Positions 47,001 through 57,489 of a stretch of 64,000 bases of DNA are shown piece after piece. A model generated the notes under the pieces. The model was not told the DNA's origin, made no database searches, and was given only the letters and a program-made list of their open reading frames with translations. A program made the translations under genes and the position numbers. Each line of letters begins with the position of its first letter. Position 1 is the first letter of the stretch. This DNA is from Coturnix japonica (Eukaryota; Chordata; Aves; Galliformes; Phasianidae): NCBI RefSeq assembly GCF_001577835.2, contig NC_029516.1:108524957-108588956 (forward strand), written 5' to 3'.

Positions 47001-49034
47001 TTACATAACTTTGAGATTAAGAAAGACCTCTGTACAAGCACAATTCTCATAATACACATAACATTATGGAAGCTTTTTTATATATAAAAGCACTTGTAGA
47101 TGCCATAATAGCTCGTTGTTTCTTTATTTCACCACCAACAACTACATAGTACAATTAAAGTGCTAAAGTTCTCTAGTCCAGGCAAACTAAAATCAGTAAG
47201 GACTGCAGAAATCTCACCCTTCTTAAATGAAAAAGGTACGGCTCTTACATGACTAGAAGCCCTCTGCCTACCATACATAACCTCTGGGCTCTAAATCCCT
47301 TCCCCTCACCAGACCTGACAGCAAGGCTATCATCAGCTTCTCTGGTTAGAAGAGTTCCGAAGGGGCAGAGAAGAGCCATCAGCACAGAAACTAATTTCTA
47401 GCATCAGAGCCATTATAATCCCCATTAAAGCTCATCTGGGTTGCTCAATGGTCTGGCCCTGGGCACTTAACGTGGCACGATCTCATAGGTATCACATAAG
47501 GCAGATATATATTGACAACTGTGGTTAATGTTGCAAAACTAACTGTATATTTCCTCTCTTTTACCTTATTTATTTATTCGATTGTACTTATTCCTGTGCT
47601 GTTACTGTCAGGACTAAACCAGACCATGATTTTCACACTAGGCTACAATGTATCTGTAAAATAAAATCATTTGTGGAAGGTGTCACCATCAGCAAGTACC
47701 TGTTAAAGTCACATTATTAATGCATTAGAGGGATGTACAGCTTCAGACTGCAGATATAATGACAGTCATGCATAATTTCACTACTGCTGAAGAACAGAAA
47801 GACTGCCATCCAGCAACTGGGGAGGGCAAGACCTTAGGAAGCAAGCACACAAAATTATACTCATACATGCATGGCATGCAAAAAACAGACGAAAGACCTC
47901 TGTACCTTCCTTTTCAACCAGGGGTGTTTAGCATAATGATCTCTTAAGACTACCATAGCTCCCAGAGGACATAACATTGTTTTAACATCACACCTTTAAC
48001 ACAAAAGGTCACATCAAGAGTTTCAGAGCTAACCCTGGAGCTCTCTTGCCTCTTGAACATGAGCCAGCAGTGTGTTCTTGCAACTTGGAAAGCAAATGGT
48101 ATCCTGGGCTCCATCAGAAGAGGGCTGGCCAGCAGGAACAGGGAGGTGATTGTCCCCCTCTATTCTGCCATCCTGAGGCCCCATTGGGAGTACTGTGTCC
48201 AGGTCTGGGGGCTTCAATGCAGGAAAGATATGGAGCTGTTGGAGAGGGTCCAGAGGAGGGCCATGAAGATGATCGGGGGACTGGAGCAGCACCTTTTCTT
48301 ATGAAGACAGGCTGAGGGAGCTGGGCTTGTTCAGCCTGGAGAAGGCTGCGGGGTGACCTCATTGCAGCCTTCCAGTATTTAAATGGGGATTATAAACAGG
48401 AGGGGAATCAACTTCTTACAAGGGTAAACAGTGATAGGACAAGGGGAAATGGCTTTAAGCTCAAAGAAGAAAGGTTTAGATCGGATGTCTCAAAGGCTTG
48501 TAGGGAGAATTTCAGGCCACACACCTTGTATGGCAGAAGATCAATTTGGAAAGTCAGAGTTGTAGAGTAAATGAGTTAAAGCAGCTCTATTTTATTGCAT
48601 CCATTTCAATATCATGATCACCGAGCAGCAGGGAAACTAGGGCAGTCTTCTTGGGAACATCATGTTATAAAAGGCCACAAAAGGTCCCCTCGGTCTTTTA
48701 TCCGATACACTTTGCCAGTGAGAGCACACATGAACACATCTGAAATTTAACTTCTGTCCAGTGTGAATTTTTTCCAACCCTATGCGTCTGAAATAGGATG
48801 TGTTTTTTCCAATCCTATGCATCTGAAAGTTACGCATTCCTTTAAATAAAGATAATAATTGTGAAGTAATCTTATCTCAACACGTGTTAGACAGCATGGC
48901 TGGTGGGAAATAATATCTTGCAGTCCTCTTGCAGTGCTATGGAGAGAACAACCTTGGACGTGGAGATGATGGCAGCACTCACCTGCTTCATTATATTTGC
49001 CTTTACTGTAATCTGCAGAAGCACAGCATCCCAT
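26040..49034 (-). CDS. PPEF1: PPEF1, serine/threonine phosphatase with EF-hands, complete coding region
   Basis: This PPP-family phosphatase (RdgC group) dephosphorylates Ser/Thr and is bound by calmodulin and calcium; in mammals it is expressed in sensory neurons. Sixteen exons, 5' to 3' on the minus strand: 48983-49034, 46693-46820, 46105-46156, 39991-40154, 39054-39168, 37149-37195, 34284-34450, 33534-33570, 32926-33075, 31685-31798, 30143-30328, 29425-29567, 28480-28586, 27476-27639, 26587-26671, 26040-26230. They total 1902 nt, or 633 residues plus stop (human about 653). All phases agree. Residues 1-4 MGCC form a myristoyl/palmitoyl-type start. The IQ motif is at 25-35 ([11 protein letters not shown]). 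Metal and active-site motifs are GDLHG 171-175, GDFVDRG 200-206, RGNHED 231-236, HGG 285-287 and RSHE 388-391. EF-hand loops are at about 483-494, 566-577 (DEDQSGLISPDE) and 606-617 ([12 protein letters not shown]). The gene is convergent with PHKA2. Confidence 0.96.
27794..27985 (-). repeat. CR1 LINE 3' end, young subfamily
   Basis: CACAGAATCACAGAACTGTA, then GGGGTTGGAAGGGACCTCTA, then the ORF2 tail (reverse of ...[17 protein letters not shown]) identify a CR1 3' end in reverse orientation, sense to PPEF1. It closely matches the copies at 35255 and 54922. Confidence 0.95.
28240..28440 (-). repeat. CR1 LINE 3' end, older subfamily
   Basis: CATAGAATCACAGAATTATC, AAGGTTGGAAAAGACCTAGA and the CCTCCCTGGGCAGTGCATTC block mark a CR1 tail. 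It ends about 40 nt before the PPEF1 exon 13 donor region. The same subfamily appears at 49684. Confidence 0.92.
29125..29356 (+). repeat. CR1 LINE 3' end, forward
   Basis: Includes GGAGTTCAAGGAGCGTCTGG, then GGGGTTGGACTTGGTGATCC, GGGTCCCTTCCAACTTGGGA and TGTGACTCTAT. It lies antisense in a PPEF1 intron. Confidence 0.9.
31685..31798 (-). CDS. PPEF1: PPEF1 exon 10, basic linker between catalytic halves
   Basis: The 114-nt exon starts [19 protein letters not shown] and ends [11 protein letters not shown], then joins VLDILWSDP of the next exon in phase 0. It matches mammalian PPEF1 only at its edges (MKSVL...; EHEWEQ/IIDILWSDP). The middle is Lys/Ser/Gln-rich and seems about 15-20 residues shorter than the mammalian linker. 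The acceptor is a modest TTTTTTAAG. The donor CAA/GTAGGT could be missed and the frame would stay open to about 31592, so the exact end is slightly uncertain. Confidence 0.75.
31985..32068 (+). repeat. CR1 LINE 3' tail fragment, forward
   Basis: GGAGCCAGGGGTTGGACATG and GGGTTCCTTCCAACTTGGGA, then GGTTCTATGAATCTATGAAT, which is the typical CR1 terminal octamer repeat. It is of the same type as the copy at 29125. Confidence 0.88.
35255..35699 (+). repeat. CR1 LINE, ORF2 C-terminus and 3' end, young copy
   Basis: A 5'-truncated CR1 keeps an open ORF2 tail ([20 protein letters not shown] to [13 protein letters not shown], stop TAG near 35613) and a complete 3' end with two ATTCTGTG octamers. It lies in the PPEF1 intron between exons 6 and 7, antisense to the gene. 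Confidence 0.96.
40958..41080 (+). pseudogene. Broken copy of PPEF1 exon 2, opposite strand
   Basis: It follows a TTTGACAG acceptor copy and ends at CATCAG/GTG. It is 123 nt against 128 in the real exon. Several single-base losses (for example after GGTACCGTTG and in GAGCCC) and a small TTAA-like insertion destroy the frame. Blocks such as TCTCTGACTATCTTTGAGTC remain identical. Confidence 0.9.
41600..41653 (+). pseudogene. Broken copy of PPEF1 exon 3, opposite strand
   Basis: Lies between TCCTATCCAG and GTAAGGAG, like the real exon 3, with CATTCATGATGGAGCA in common. It is 54 nt against 52 and out of frame. The intron between the two exon copies (about 520 nt) is close to the real one (about 535 nt). 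Confidence 0.9.
43617..43641. other. Assembly gap, 25 N
   Basis: A run of 25 N sits at the centre of the inverted repeat, directly at the end of the left arm. A short fixed-size run suggests a join of unknown length. Confidence 1.
43642..43752 (-). repeat. CR1 LINE fragment at the palindrome centre
   Basis: GGTTGCCCAGGGCCCCGTCC, then CAACCTGGTCTTGAACACCT, then CAGCCTCCCTGGGCAGCCTG is the reverse of a CR1 ORF2 tail. It starts exactly at the gap, so it is cut by it. Bases 43753-44029 after it are unique sequence with nothing recognisable. Confidence 0.88.
44030..44115 (+). repeat. Direct partial copy of the left-arm flank
   Basis: ACATAAAAATATTAGGCTGC, GCACATAAAAATCCAACAGC, CTGAGCCCTAAAGGACGGTG and TTCTGGAAGTTGCTGTTGCA repeat, in the same orientation, bases 40297-40345 joined to 40620-40672. 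About 275 bases of the source are missing at the join. It abuts the inner end of the right arm, as its source abuts the outer end of the left arm. Confidence 0.9.
44690..45933 (-). other. Three successive open frames of unknown nature in PPEF1 intron 3
   Basis: Minus-strand open frames of 127 codons (45550-45933), 107 codons (45099-45422) and 134 codons (44690-45094) lie one after another within 1.25 kb of intron. The middle one is hydrophobic ([20 protein letters not shown]). I recognise no family. They do not continue the PPEF1 frame, since exon 3 splices in phase to exon 4. They may be chance or the remains of an unrecognised repeat; the left-arm copy is not open. Confidence 0.3.
46693..46820 (-). 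CDS. PPEF1: PPEF1 exon 2, IQ calmodulin-binding motif
   Basis: The exon is 128 nt, in phase 1 and out phase 0. It reads [20 protein letters not shown] and then [19 protein letters not shown], which matches the start of mammalian PPEF1 almost residue for residue. It lies in the right arm of the inverted repeat, and a damaged copy is found on the other strand at 40958-41080. Confidence 0.95.
48062..48515 (+). repeat. CR1 LINE, ORF2 C-terminal part, forward
   Basis: The translation contains [20 protein letters not shown] and [17 protein letters not shown], which is the CR1 reverse transcriptase C-terminal region. After a frame change it continues into GAAGACAGGCTGAGGGAGCT and the usual tail. 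It lacks the final 3' octamers, so it is truncated at both ends. It is antisense to PPEF1. Confidence 0.92.
48768..48828. repeat. Short tandem duplication, about 36 bp unit
   Basis: TTTTTCCAACCCTATGCGTC is followed about 36 bases later by TTTTTCCAATCCTATGCATC, each then TGAAA. Two units only. Confidence 0.7.
48983..49034 (-). CDS. PPEF1: PPEF1 first coding exon, acylation signal
   Basis: The exon encodes [17 protein letters not shown] plus one base, with donor CAG/GTGAGT. The chosen ATG has an ideal context (CACCATGGG) and places Gly-2, Cys-3 and Cys-4 as in mammalian PPEF1 (MGCSSSS...), so N-myristoylation with palmitoylation is expected. A second in-frame ATG lies 21 nt upstream ([11 protein letters not shown], first base 49055); starting there would bury the glycine. 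I chose the inner ATG on family length and motif. Confidence 0.88.
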
Positions 49035-49683
49035 GGTGCTAACACTACACTCCATTTCTGATTTTAATCACTGCGGGTGCGAAGCATGTCTCTCTCAGCT
49101 GTTGGCGTAATACGCATCTGCTGTGCTCTTCCTTCAGCCACAAGGAAGGCTCCTCAAGCCACAAGGAAGCGCTCCTCACACCACCACTAAGAGAAGGAGA
49201 GGAAAATACATGAGTTTGGCAATACAGAATATGAAGTACCTACAGCCATCCATAAGGACTGCAAAGCACATCCTGAAAAAACCACACCAAGTAAACCATA
49301 CTTATTTTGTACTCCCCTCCAAAAATAACCAGCACTCTTGTCACCCTTCTTGACTGAAAAGGTGCCCTACTGCCCCATTTACCACCTTACAATGTCCCAG
49401 TGCCGATTATCACTTTGTTTACAGACAGATACTCGCAGGTGCCAGATGTCCAGAAATCCCTACCACCAATTGATACACAACAAAATAATAACCACCGCCA
49501 ACTGCACAAGGACAAACAGAGCCATAGCAAGGTGTTTCATAAGCAGACTTCACTCAAATAAAGCACCACGTCTTGTGTTGCATTTTTATAGAAAGATTCT
49601 AACTAAAAAAAAATTGGTTTGATTAAAAAAAAAAAAAAACGTACAGGGCACTTTGTAGTGTGGCTTTCTGGGTTTATCTCAGC

Positions 49684-50155
49684 ATCACAGAATTATCAAG
49701 GTTGGAAAAGACCTAGAAGATCATCTAGTCCAACCATCACCAATCTTCCCAGCTAAATCATATCCTCAACACAACATCCAAAATTTCTTGAACACTCCAC
49801 GGTCGGTGACTCCACCACCTCCTGGGCAGTGCATCCAATGCTACTACCCTTTTCCGAGAACCGTAATTACTTCCTAATGTTCAGCCTGAATCTTCCTCTG
49901 GCGGCAGTTTAAAACCATTCCCTCTATTCTATCATTGATTATACACGAGAGAAAAAAGGCCAACCGCCAGCTCACTACAACCTCCCATTCAGAAGTTATA
50001 GAGAGCAAAATGGTCTGCCCCTGGCCTCTCTCCCCAAGGCTGAACAATCCCAGCTCCCTCACCGCTCTTCATAAGGCCTGCTCGCTACCAGACCCCTCGA
50101 CCAGCTTTGTAGCCCTCCTCTGAACATGTTCCAGAGGCACTTAGTCATCTCCCCT
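49684..50155 (-). repeat. CR1 LINE 3' part, reverse, many small deletions
   Basis: ATCACAGAATTATCAAGGTT, GGAAAAGACCTAGAAGATCA and the following blocks match the CR1 subfamily seen at 28240. Many doubled or tripled bases are shortened (TCCTCAACAC, CACCTCCTGGG, GCATCCAATG). It lies about 650 nt upstream of the PPEF1 start codon. Confidence 0.9.
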
Positions 50156-53100
50156 CACCAGATGGGATCAGACATTAATGCCATATACTTCCAAATCAAC
50201 AAGTTCAAGAGAATAACATTCCCCTGAAATACAAAACAGGTTAATTTCTAGCATCTCAGATGCTCTCAGAGAGACTGATTTTGTTTCAGCTGAAGATTTC
50301 TTATGTATTCACAGTGATCACTCTGTCTCCTGGGGTATATGTTTCTCTGTCGGAATTCTAACACGTCCCAGTTATTGTGTTTGTTCTTTTTGTTTCACTC
50401 CTAATCATCCTTTTTTTAACTGGGCTTTAAAACAAAGAAGAAATCCATCAGCATAAAATGAATGCATAACTGCTCTGTTTTCTGCTTCAATAGTCAGAAT
50501 GCCTTTATTGTTGTGGGACTGTTTCCAGTTTGTATGTAGTTATTAATTAATGATATTACACTTATACCCAATTTTCAGCATCCCACAACACATGGGGATC
50601 CTACACTTGAGCGAGGTCTATCATCATCCAAGTCAGTATTTATTTCATTAAAGAAGGACTTGAGGGGTTTTCCTCCTTACAATGGCTTTTCTTCCCTCCT
50701 CTTTTCTTCCCTCTGAAGTGAAACTGAAATCCAAAAAAACTCCTGTTACAGTAACTTTCAGCCAAACAATGGCTTTAATAGCATCAAATACAGCACTGAT
50801 ACTGCTAAAAGCTCAACAGATAATTGTTATCGTTCTGAATACCATCTCCCCACAAGCCCCGTTTAAGAAGATCACAAGTCTTCACTAGCTCATCTCAGAC
50901 CAGCCAGCTGGAGATCTGAAGACTAAGATCAAGTACAAAACACTTAGAGCTTACAGACTAAGCCTTCTTCCAGCATGACCACCTACATTACCAGGCAGGA
51001 CAACATGTCTCCAGCAACCAGGCAACAAGAGCCCCAAACAGAACCATCAGTGCTTCCCAGGGCTCCCACACTCCATGGCAAACAATGGGCTGCTCCAAAC
51101 TGAGGGCACCTGGAGTTTGACTGCACCCTTCTCTTACCTCTAAGTTCTTCAAATTATAGCACCATTTTGAGCAAAGAAATAAAAAGAGAGAGGCTAGAAT
51201 AGAATTTTATGCTAACAGCAGTAAATGAAACCTTAAATACATACTCAAAGCTTGAAGGAAATCATACACAATATCAATAAAACCCTTAAAAATGCCATTC
51301 CTGGTTATCATTGAGCTAATCCAGGGAAATCATCATTGTCAATCCCAAATCCCTGTATTCTACAGTGGGCACAGCAAACAGTCAAACTCCCACCTTGTTT
51401 CCCAATAGCTTCTCACAACCCACATCTCCAGGCCCCAGTACAATCACATCAACTGGAGACTTGAGCAAGCACAACTTCCATCCAGACCCAGTGAATTACA
51501 AAAGATCCCCAAGTGTTTACAGATGAAAAGCAAAGTTGGCCTTTTCTCAAGGTATGGAAAAAAGCTTCCTAGATATAATGTATCTGGATAAGAATTTGGG
51601 ACATAGTGCCGTGCTAGCACTCTGGATATTGTACCACTGACTTACCTTTAAGAGAGAGTCTGTCATGTTCACTAACAATTGGGCAATAGCTCAGATACAA
51701 GTCCAAGAAACCTGCTATACTTCCCTCAGTTCAGCAAAAAGGTAATATCGTGGTAGGCAGGCGTAGAGGGTGTAGCCCTTCCACTGAAGCAAAATAAAAC
51801 ATTGCCCCAGCCATGCCAACAGACATGCACTAAGCTAAACAGAAGTGGCACATCCTGCTCATTTGCTGGATAGAAGTCACTGAAAGCCGAACTGCAGCAA
51901 GCATTCAGAAGTTTGGGTTTCAGAACCTGCACTGTCAAGAGCCTGATTTACAGAGATGATGAACCAGCAGCATTTGATTTGAATGTAATTGGTGCTGCCC
52001 AAACTCAATTAAGCCTTTTAGTTTATCAGTCACATGAAGACTAGGCTGCCTCAAAAATAATGGAAGTCTTGTAAAGATTTATGGCTGATTTTCAATGAAA
52101 TCAGGCTGCAGGTCCTTTCAAGCCTCATTTCTCTTATAAATTTAGATGAGCCATGCTATTGCAGACAAGTATAAGCCAGGCTAAACTTGTGGACACAGAA
52201 GCTATATGAATGAGCTGCTAAGCTTTAACTTCTCAGTTCCACCCATTTCTTATCTTTGATAAACAAAGATCAAAGAAATGCTCCTTTTATTTGAGGTTGG
52301 ATTTCTACTTCCTCTGCAAGTTGTTTCAGTAGCTTTCTCCAGCTACTGAAGTTAGGTGAAGTTAGGTGCCTCCTGTCTCCACTCTGCCTCTTTTTCAACC
52401 ATACTTCCTAACATACAGTTACCATCTATGCCCATAAACTGTGTTAGAATGTACACATGGTTGGAGATGTAGTGAGATAGGGCCAGTTTTCTCCATAAAG
52501 ATCAGTTAGGTAGATGGATGCTTCCAGTGCCAGAGGCTTTACTATGATGTCTTCTTGCTGCTTTCTGCAACTCTCAAGATTCATTCAGAACTGTTTTTGT
52601 TTGGAAACAGGGACTGCAGAGTACTGAGAATCATGAAATGTTGGTTTATGATGGATTCTCTTCTATGTAGTGCTGAGGAAATGAAGGAGGAACGAGCAAA
52701 ATACCCCAGAAAAGAGAACCTCATGCATTAAATTATAACCTCCAGGTTGGTATCCATAGAGGGACAGCTCTTCAAAACTGTCTTATTGCCAGAGCTGGGG
52801 TTGTCAAGGGTAAGGATGGGATGATTTAGAGATTTCATTAGCTAAAAGACTCACTCTGCAAAAAGTGGGATGAAGCTGCCTCAGAAAACCAATTCAGTGA
52901 AAGAGAACTTGGCTGTGGACTATCAGAGCAATAATTCTCTAAATCAGCACTGAATTCGGTCTGCCAAGAAGACCAAATACAGACAAAGCAGTACGTGCTT
53001 AAGTCCGTGTTATTTTTCATCCACAGGACAAACTGATATTTCTATTAAGTGAAAGAAAAAAGTAGAAAACCTTTCTGTTTTAATTAATTTGTTTCAAATA

Positions 53101-54921
53101 AAAAGCAGACAAAAATCTTTGTCCTGCTCAGAGATGCAAAGCTAAGCCCTATACAGAACTGCGGGTATCACTTCTGGCTATGGCTGCTGATAGATATCAA
53201 TGCTTGGGCCAGGAGTCAGTATCGAATGGATATAATAACACTGGGAAAACAGCAAAGTCATAGTGAAAGAGAACAGGATGAAGACATTCCAGCTTATTAA
53301 GGTAGACTAAAATTCCTGAGCCCAAAAATATACTGCAAAAAGTAAGGAAACAGAAGATTTGAAGAGGTGCAATCATTCAGATTGTTCAAACACTCAGTTC
53401 AGGAATTGCATGTAAATCCAAAAAGAATCTGTAGGAAAATGATGTGTGAAAGTTAGTTCATGCAACACAGTCAATAAAGCATATGCTTTATAAGTATCTG
53501 CACTGCTTGTGTAGAAAATCAACAAAGCAAACAGCCTCAGTTTTTGCACAGAAAAACTGTAAGGAAAGTGTTGTAATATGGGAAGGTGGAAAATACAAGC
53601 CCACAACTAGGGTGCAGATCACCCTGAAGTATAAAGATGCTATCGTATCACTTGCCAGAAACTCTTAGTGCCTCAAAAGGAGAAGCCATTAGGAAGCGAG
53701 TAGAAAACTCAAAATCCTGTGGCCAAATTAGTTCTAGTAAGAATACCCAACAGGAACGTAAAAATCAATAACAGTTGCAGTTTCTTATCATAGAGAGAAA
53801 GGGAAATCTGAATTATACACTGTCCTGCAGATAATGAGCAGAAGCTTAATGACATCCTGTGGCATAAAACGTAAAACTTGAGAACAAATGTATTGAACTT
53901 TGAGCCAATTTACAAATGAAATTCATGCTTCAGAAGAAATTTATATTGGTTTTAATGAAGGTTAAGCATCAGAACAAAGACACAAGATTATCGGCACACG
54001 AAGTCTTTTTCCTAAAGCAAAAAGTACAAGAGTTACAGGAGTCTTAAAGCTATTTGATCTCACCTGTATTCAGAAGCTCTGGATGACTGATCCAGTCCAG
54101 GTCAAACTTGACAGCTTAAAGCACACTGATTTTTCTCAGGGCAAAAGCATTGACCCCTCACTCATTCACTTTGCAGACCTAGGATACAGGCAAGTTGCTC
54201 TTTAAAAACAAGCTAAGAAAGAAAGAAAAAAAAAAGATATGCATCTGGCTTGAAGAAATTACCTGCTTTTTTTCCACAAGAGTTACCTTGAGAAGCCTCC
54301 TTTCGAAGTAGAAGCAGTCCCTTTTTAGAACCAGAACTGCATAATGAGGGGTGCAGCTCTGCAGAACCAGCACTCCAGTCCTCCCTGGGGCTCTGGAGCT
54401 CACAAAGCACTTACTCTTCACCTACCAATACAGCCTCCTGAGAGCAAATTTCTTGAGCTTCACTCCTCAGAAGCAGTCAAGGGTAAATGCCATATTCATC
54501 ACGATGCAGAAGTTCTTGGCTGCAGCCCTCCAGCTGTGCTGCTTGCATGCTATTGGAAATCTGTTTTGTCACCGTGCCTCCTGTATCTCAGGCAGAGAAA
54601 GGGATGGGCTGAAGTTATCATCTGCACATCTGAAGTCACATGGTCTCTCTCCAGAGGAAAGGCCTTTCTGCTGGGATGAGGCAGTGATTTGCATTTTAGC
54701 AGACCTACCTAGCACACAGGACATAAACACACATACAGACCGCCAAGGTATTTGGTTCCCTGATGTGACTGGTATGGTAATGAAAGTTCCCCAAGGACTT
54801 TCAAGAGGCACATGCAGATGGCATCTTATCTGCACACGCATTCTCCCCATAAGAGTGTAATGGGTTCAGGGAACTAAGCTTATGGCTCAGCTTGTCCCTT
54901 TCCTGGTAACTCCTGGAAAGG

Positions 54922-55333
54922 GGTCACAGAATCACAGAATTGTAGGGGTTGGAAGGGACCTCTAGAGATCATGGAGTCCAACCCCCTGCCAAAGCAGGCT
55001 CCCTACACCACATCACACAGGTAGGCGTCCAGGCGGGTCTTGAATATCTCCAGAGAAGGAGACTCCACCACCTCCCTGGGCAGCCTGTTCCAGTGCTCCG
55101 TCACCCTCACTGTAAAGAAGTTCTGCACATTCGTGTGGAACTTCCTATGCTGTACTTTCATCCCATTACCCCTAGTCCTGTCCCCACGCACTACTGAAAA
55201 GAGACCAGCCTCACCACTATGGCTCCCACACCTCAGGTATTTATAAACCTGGATCAAGTCCCCTCTCAGCCTTCTTTTCTCAAGGCTAAACAGACCCAGT
55301 TGCCTAAGTCTCTCCTCATAGGGGGTCAGACAG
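54922..55333 (-). repeat. CR1 LINE, ORF2 C-terminus and 3' end, young copy
   Basis: This is the reverse-strand counterpart of the copy at 35255: CACAGAATCACAGAATTGTA at the 3' end, and an open ORF2 tail from [20 protein letters not shown] to [13 protein letters not shown]. By eye the two copies differ at only a few per cent of positions, pointing to recent amplification. Confidence 0.96.
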
Positions 55334-57489
55334 TTCACCAGTGTGGCTGACCTGTGTGATCAGGAAGCCATGCTGCTATGTGCTCTGAAATCAAATCCTG
55401 ACCCCTGGCTGCAGGGCCTGCCCATCCGATCCACCTCTTTGCCTTGCTGTCCATGGGCTCTCAGTCACCTCACAGGTGCCAGGAAGGGCCCAGCCATCAA
55501 GCCCAAGGCCATTTCTTATTGCTCAATGTTGACACAACAGCCCCAGATGAATCCACCACCTCCTGTGTGGGGCAGCACACAGACAGCATGAGGATGCTTC
55601 AATTTTGAGCACATACACTACCAAACAACCCATAAATATTAGGTACCAGAATAAATTTTGTACTGTAATATTGCCAATATACTCTCAGGCACAGCCCTCA
55701 GCATCCACCACACCACTAACTGCTCATACCCCCCACTCTGTCCTTCTACCCTCTTCTGAAAGCCAGAGAGGAGCTGCTCACTTGGTCTCTCTGTGCAGTG
55801 ATGGAGCAGAGCACGGCAGCCATTTTGCAGGGTCATAGCGGGGGCTGTGGACCCAAAGAAGGCTACAGGTTACAATGCATGGGTTAAGGTTAGGGTTAGT
55901 TCTTTGAGTTTCTAGAGTCCTGGACACAAGCTTCCATATTCAAAGCTACTCCCTTTCTGTGGAATGAAACAGCAAATAAAATACACATCAGGCACCCTAA
56001 TTGTGCATGGCCCGAGAGATGTTTGCTTTTCTGGCAGGATGAACTTTCCCTTATCCGAGTTACAGTAGCTAATCATTTATGTATGATCACACTGCTCTGC
56101 CAAAAAGCATGCAAGTCAAAATACATCATAACCTCTTTCTACTGCACTCTGGGGATACGTGTTATTTATAAAATATTTACTGCATGTGATAAATTCATCC
56201 ATATGGGCTTTTAGCAAGATTTCTGCACTACGAGAGGCCATAAGGTTTGTTGCAATAGCCAATAAATCCATCAGAAATCTTTAATCCAAGATCAATGGGA
56301 ACAGAATCAAACCCTTGGTTGTTAGCTCCCGTAGGACAAGGTCTCCACAGCATGTTTTCTCTTGATATTCATGAAAACTGCTCATCCCTTCTCAGTGCTC
56401 TGAAGTGACCCAACAACCTGACATACAGAGATGTTGGAATGAGCCACCTCTCCAGTTACATATAGGGATCATAGTAACACATAACTTTCCAAATAGCTTT
56501 TCCCATTCAAACCCAAGGACATCAGCTGGACCTAACAAAGCCATCCTCCTTTCCACACAAGGCAAAGGGAATATACTAGTTCCACCACCACCAAGTCACA
56601 CATGCTGAGCTTTTCTGCTCATAAAGTGGAGCTACTCCTGCATATCACACACTTAAGGAGGTAAAAAGCATTTGAGCAAGCATCAACAGACAGTAGGCAA
56701 CTAAATTCTCATATGTTTTTGAGCAGCCTCGCAGAACTAAAGAAATAAGATAAAAAATCATGCTGCCAGCACAAAAATCAGGAGACCCCTTTACAGGCAG
56801 CCCTTGAAGTAACAGCATGCATAACGTTCACCAAATGCTTTGGAAACACCAACCTCGTGAGCCAGCCTTCATGCAGGCATTCCACATGTATAATTCAGAG
56901 CCTGCTTCAGGCTTATGTCTCAGAAGCACCCAGTACAAAGTGATGTAACCAGTACTTTTCAAAAAGGCTTTAGATGATCACAGTCGCAGTGAATGTGCTC
57001 CTTCTGCACCGTGGTTCCCCTCCTCTTACCCTATCAAGCTTAGGAAAGTATTTTTATGTGATCCAGCCATGTATTTTAAAGCACTGGCCAGGGGACAAGC
57101 CCCCAGCTGAGTAATCTGTCAATAACAGAAGGAATAAAAAGAACAGAAGAGATAAAGGAGAAATAAATATACAGAGTCATGTTGTTATCTGGCTTTTCCC
57201 TATCAAAATCAGTGCGATGACTGAAGCCTGTTGGTAAATGAGCCCAGCTTGGGTGAATGGGAAAAGACATTTCCCTCAGCAGACATTCCCGTGATGGAAA
57301 GACAATAGACAAAAGGCATCAAACTTAGGATCCCTGGCAAAAAGAACACAAAATATGAGCCAAGGGCAAAAAGATCAGCAAAAAATCCAGCGGAATGCTC
57401 TGGAAAGCAGTGCTTAATGGCATAATATGCAGTCTCAGCCTACACTTGGAGCTTACGGAGATAGCACTCAACTACAGCACTCAGATTTC

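Larger units (their letters stand above)
44112..47108 (-). repeat. Right arm of large inverted repeat (carries real PPEF1 exons 2-3)
   Basis: This arm contains intact PPEF1 exons 2 and 3 with good splice sites, so it is the functional copy. Its outer end (TGCCATAATA near 47108) pairs with ATTATGGC near 40673. Its inner end (CTGCGTGGATGATACTCTC, 44112 on) pairs with the last bases before the gap at 43616. Confidence 0.93.
47109..48982 (-). other. PPEF1 intron 1
   Basis: The intron lies between exon 1 and exon 2 outside the inverted repeat. It contains the CR1 copy at 48062-48515 and a 36-base tandem duplication at about 48768-48828. The rest, 47121-48060, is unique with no recognised feature. 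Confidence 0.55.
49056..57489. other. Intergenic region upstream of PPEF1
   Basis: Apart from the CR1 copies at 49684 and 54922, this 8 kb holds no exon or RNA gene that I recognise. Open frames here (up to 169 codons near 54351-54860) overlap one another in several frames and show no family motif. The PPEF1 transcription start and any non-coding first exon should lie somewhere here or at the CpG-rich patch, but no clear TATA box was found next to the first coding exon. Confidence 0.5.

Noticed and set aside
54351-54860. 169-codon open frame, the longest without N in the window
   Set aside because: Other frames are open over the same bases on both strands, there is no family motif and the composition is ordinary. 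Probably chance.
55880-55900. Telomere-like GGTTAAGGTTAGGGTTAG
   Set aside because: Only two to three units, and similar CCCTAA-like runs occur in CR1 sequence (62840). Too short for an interstitial telomere array.
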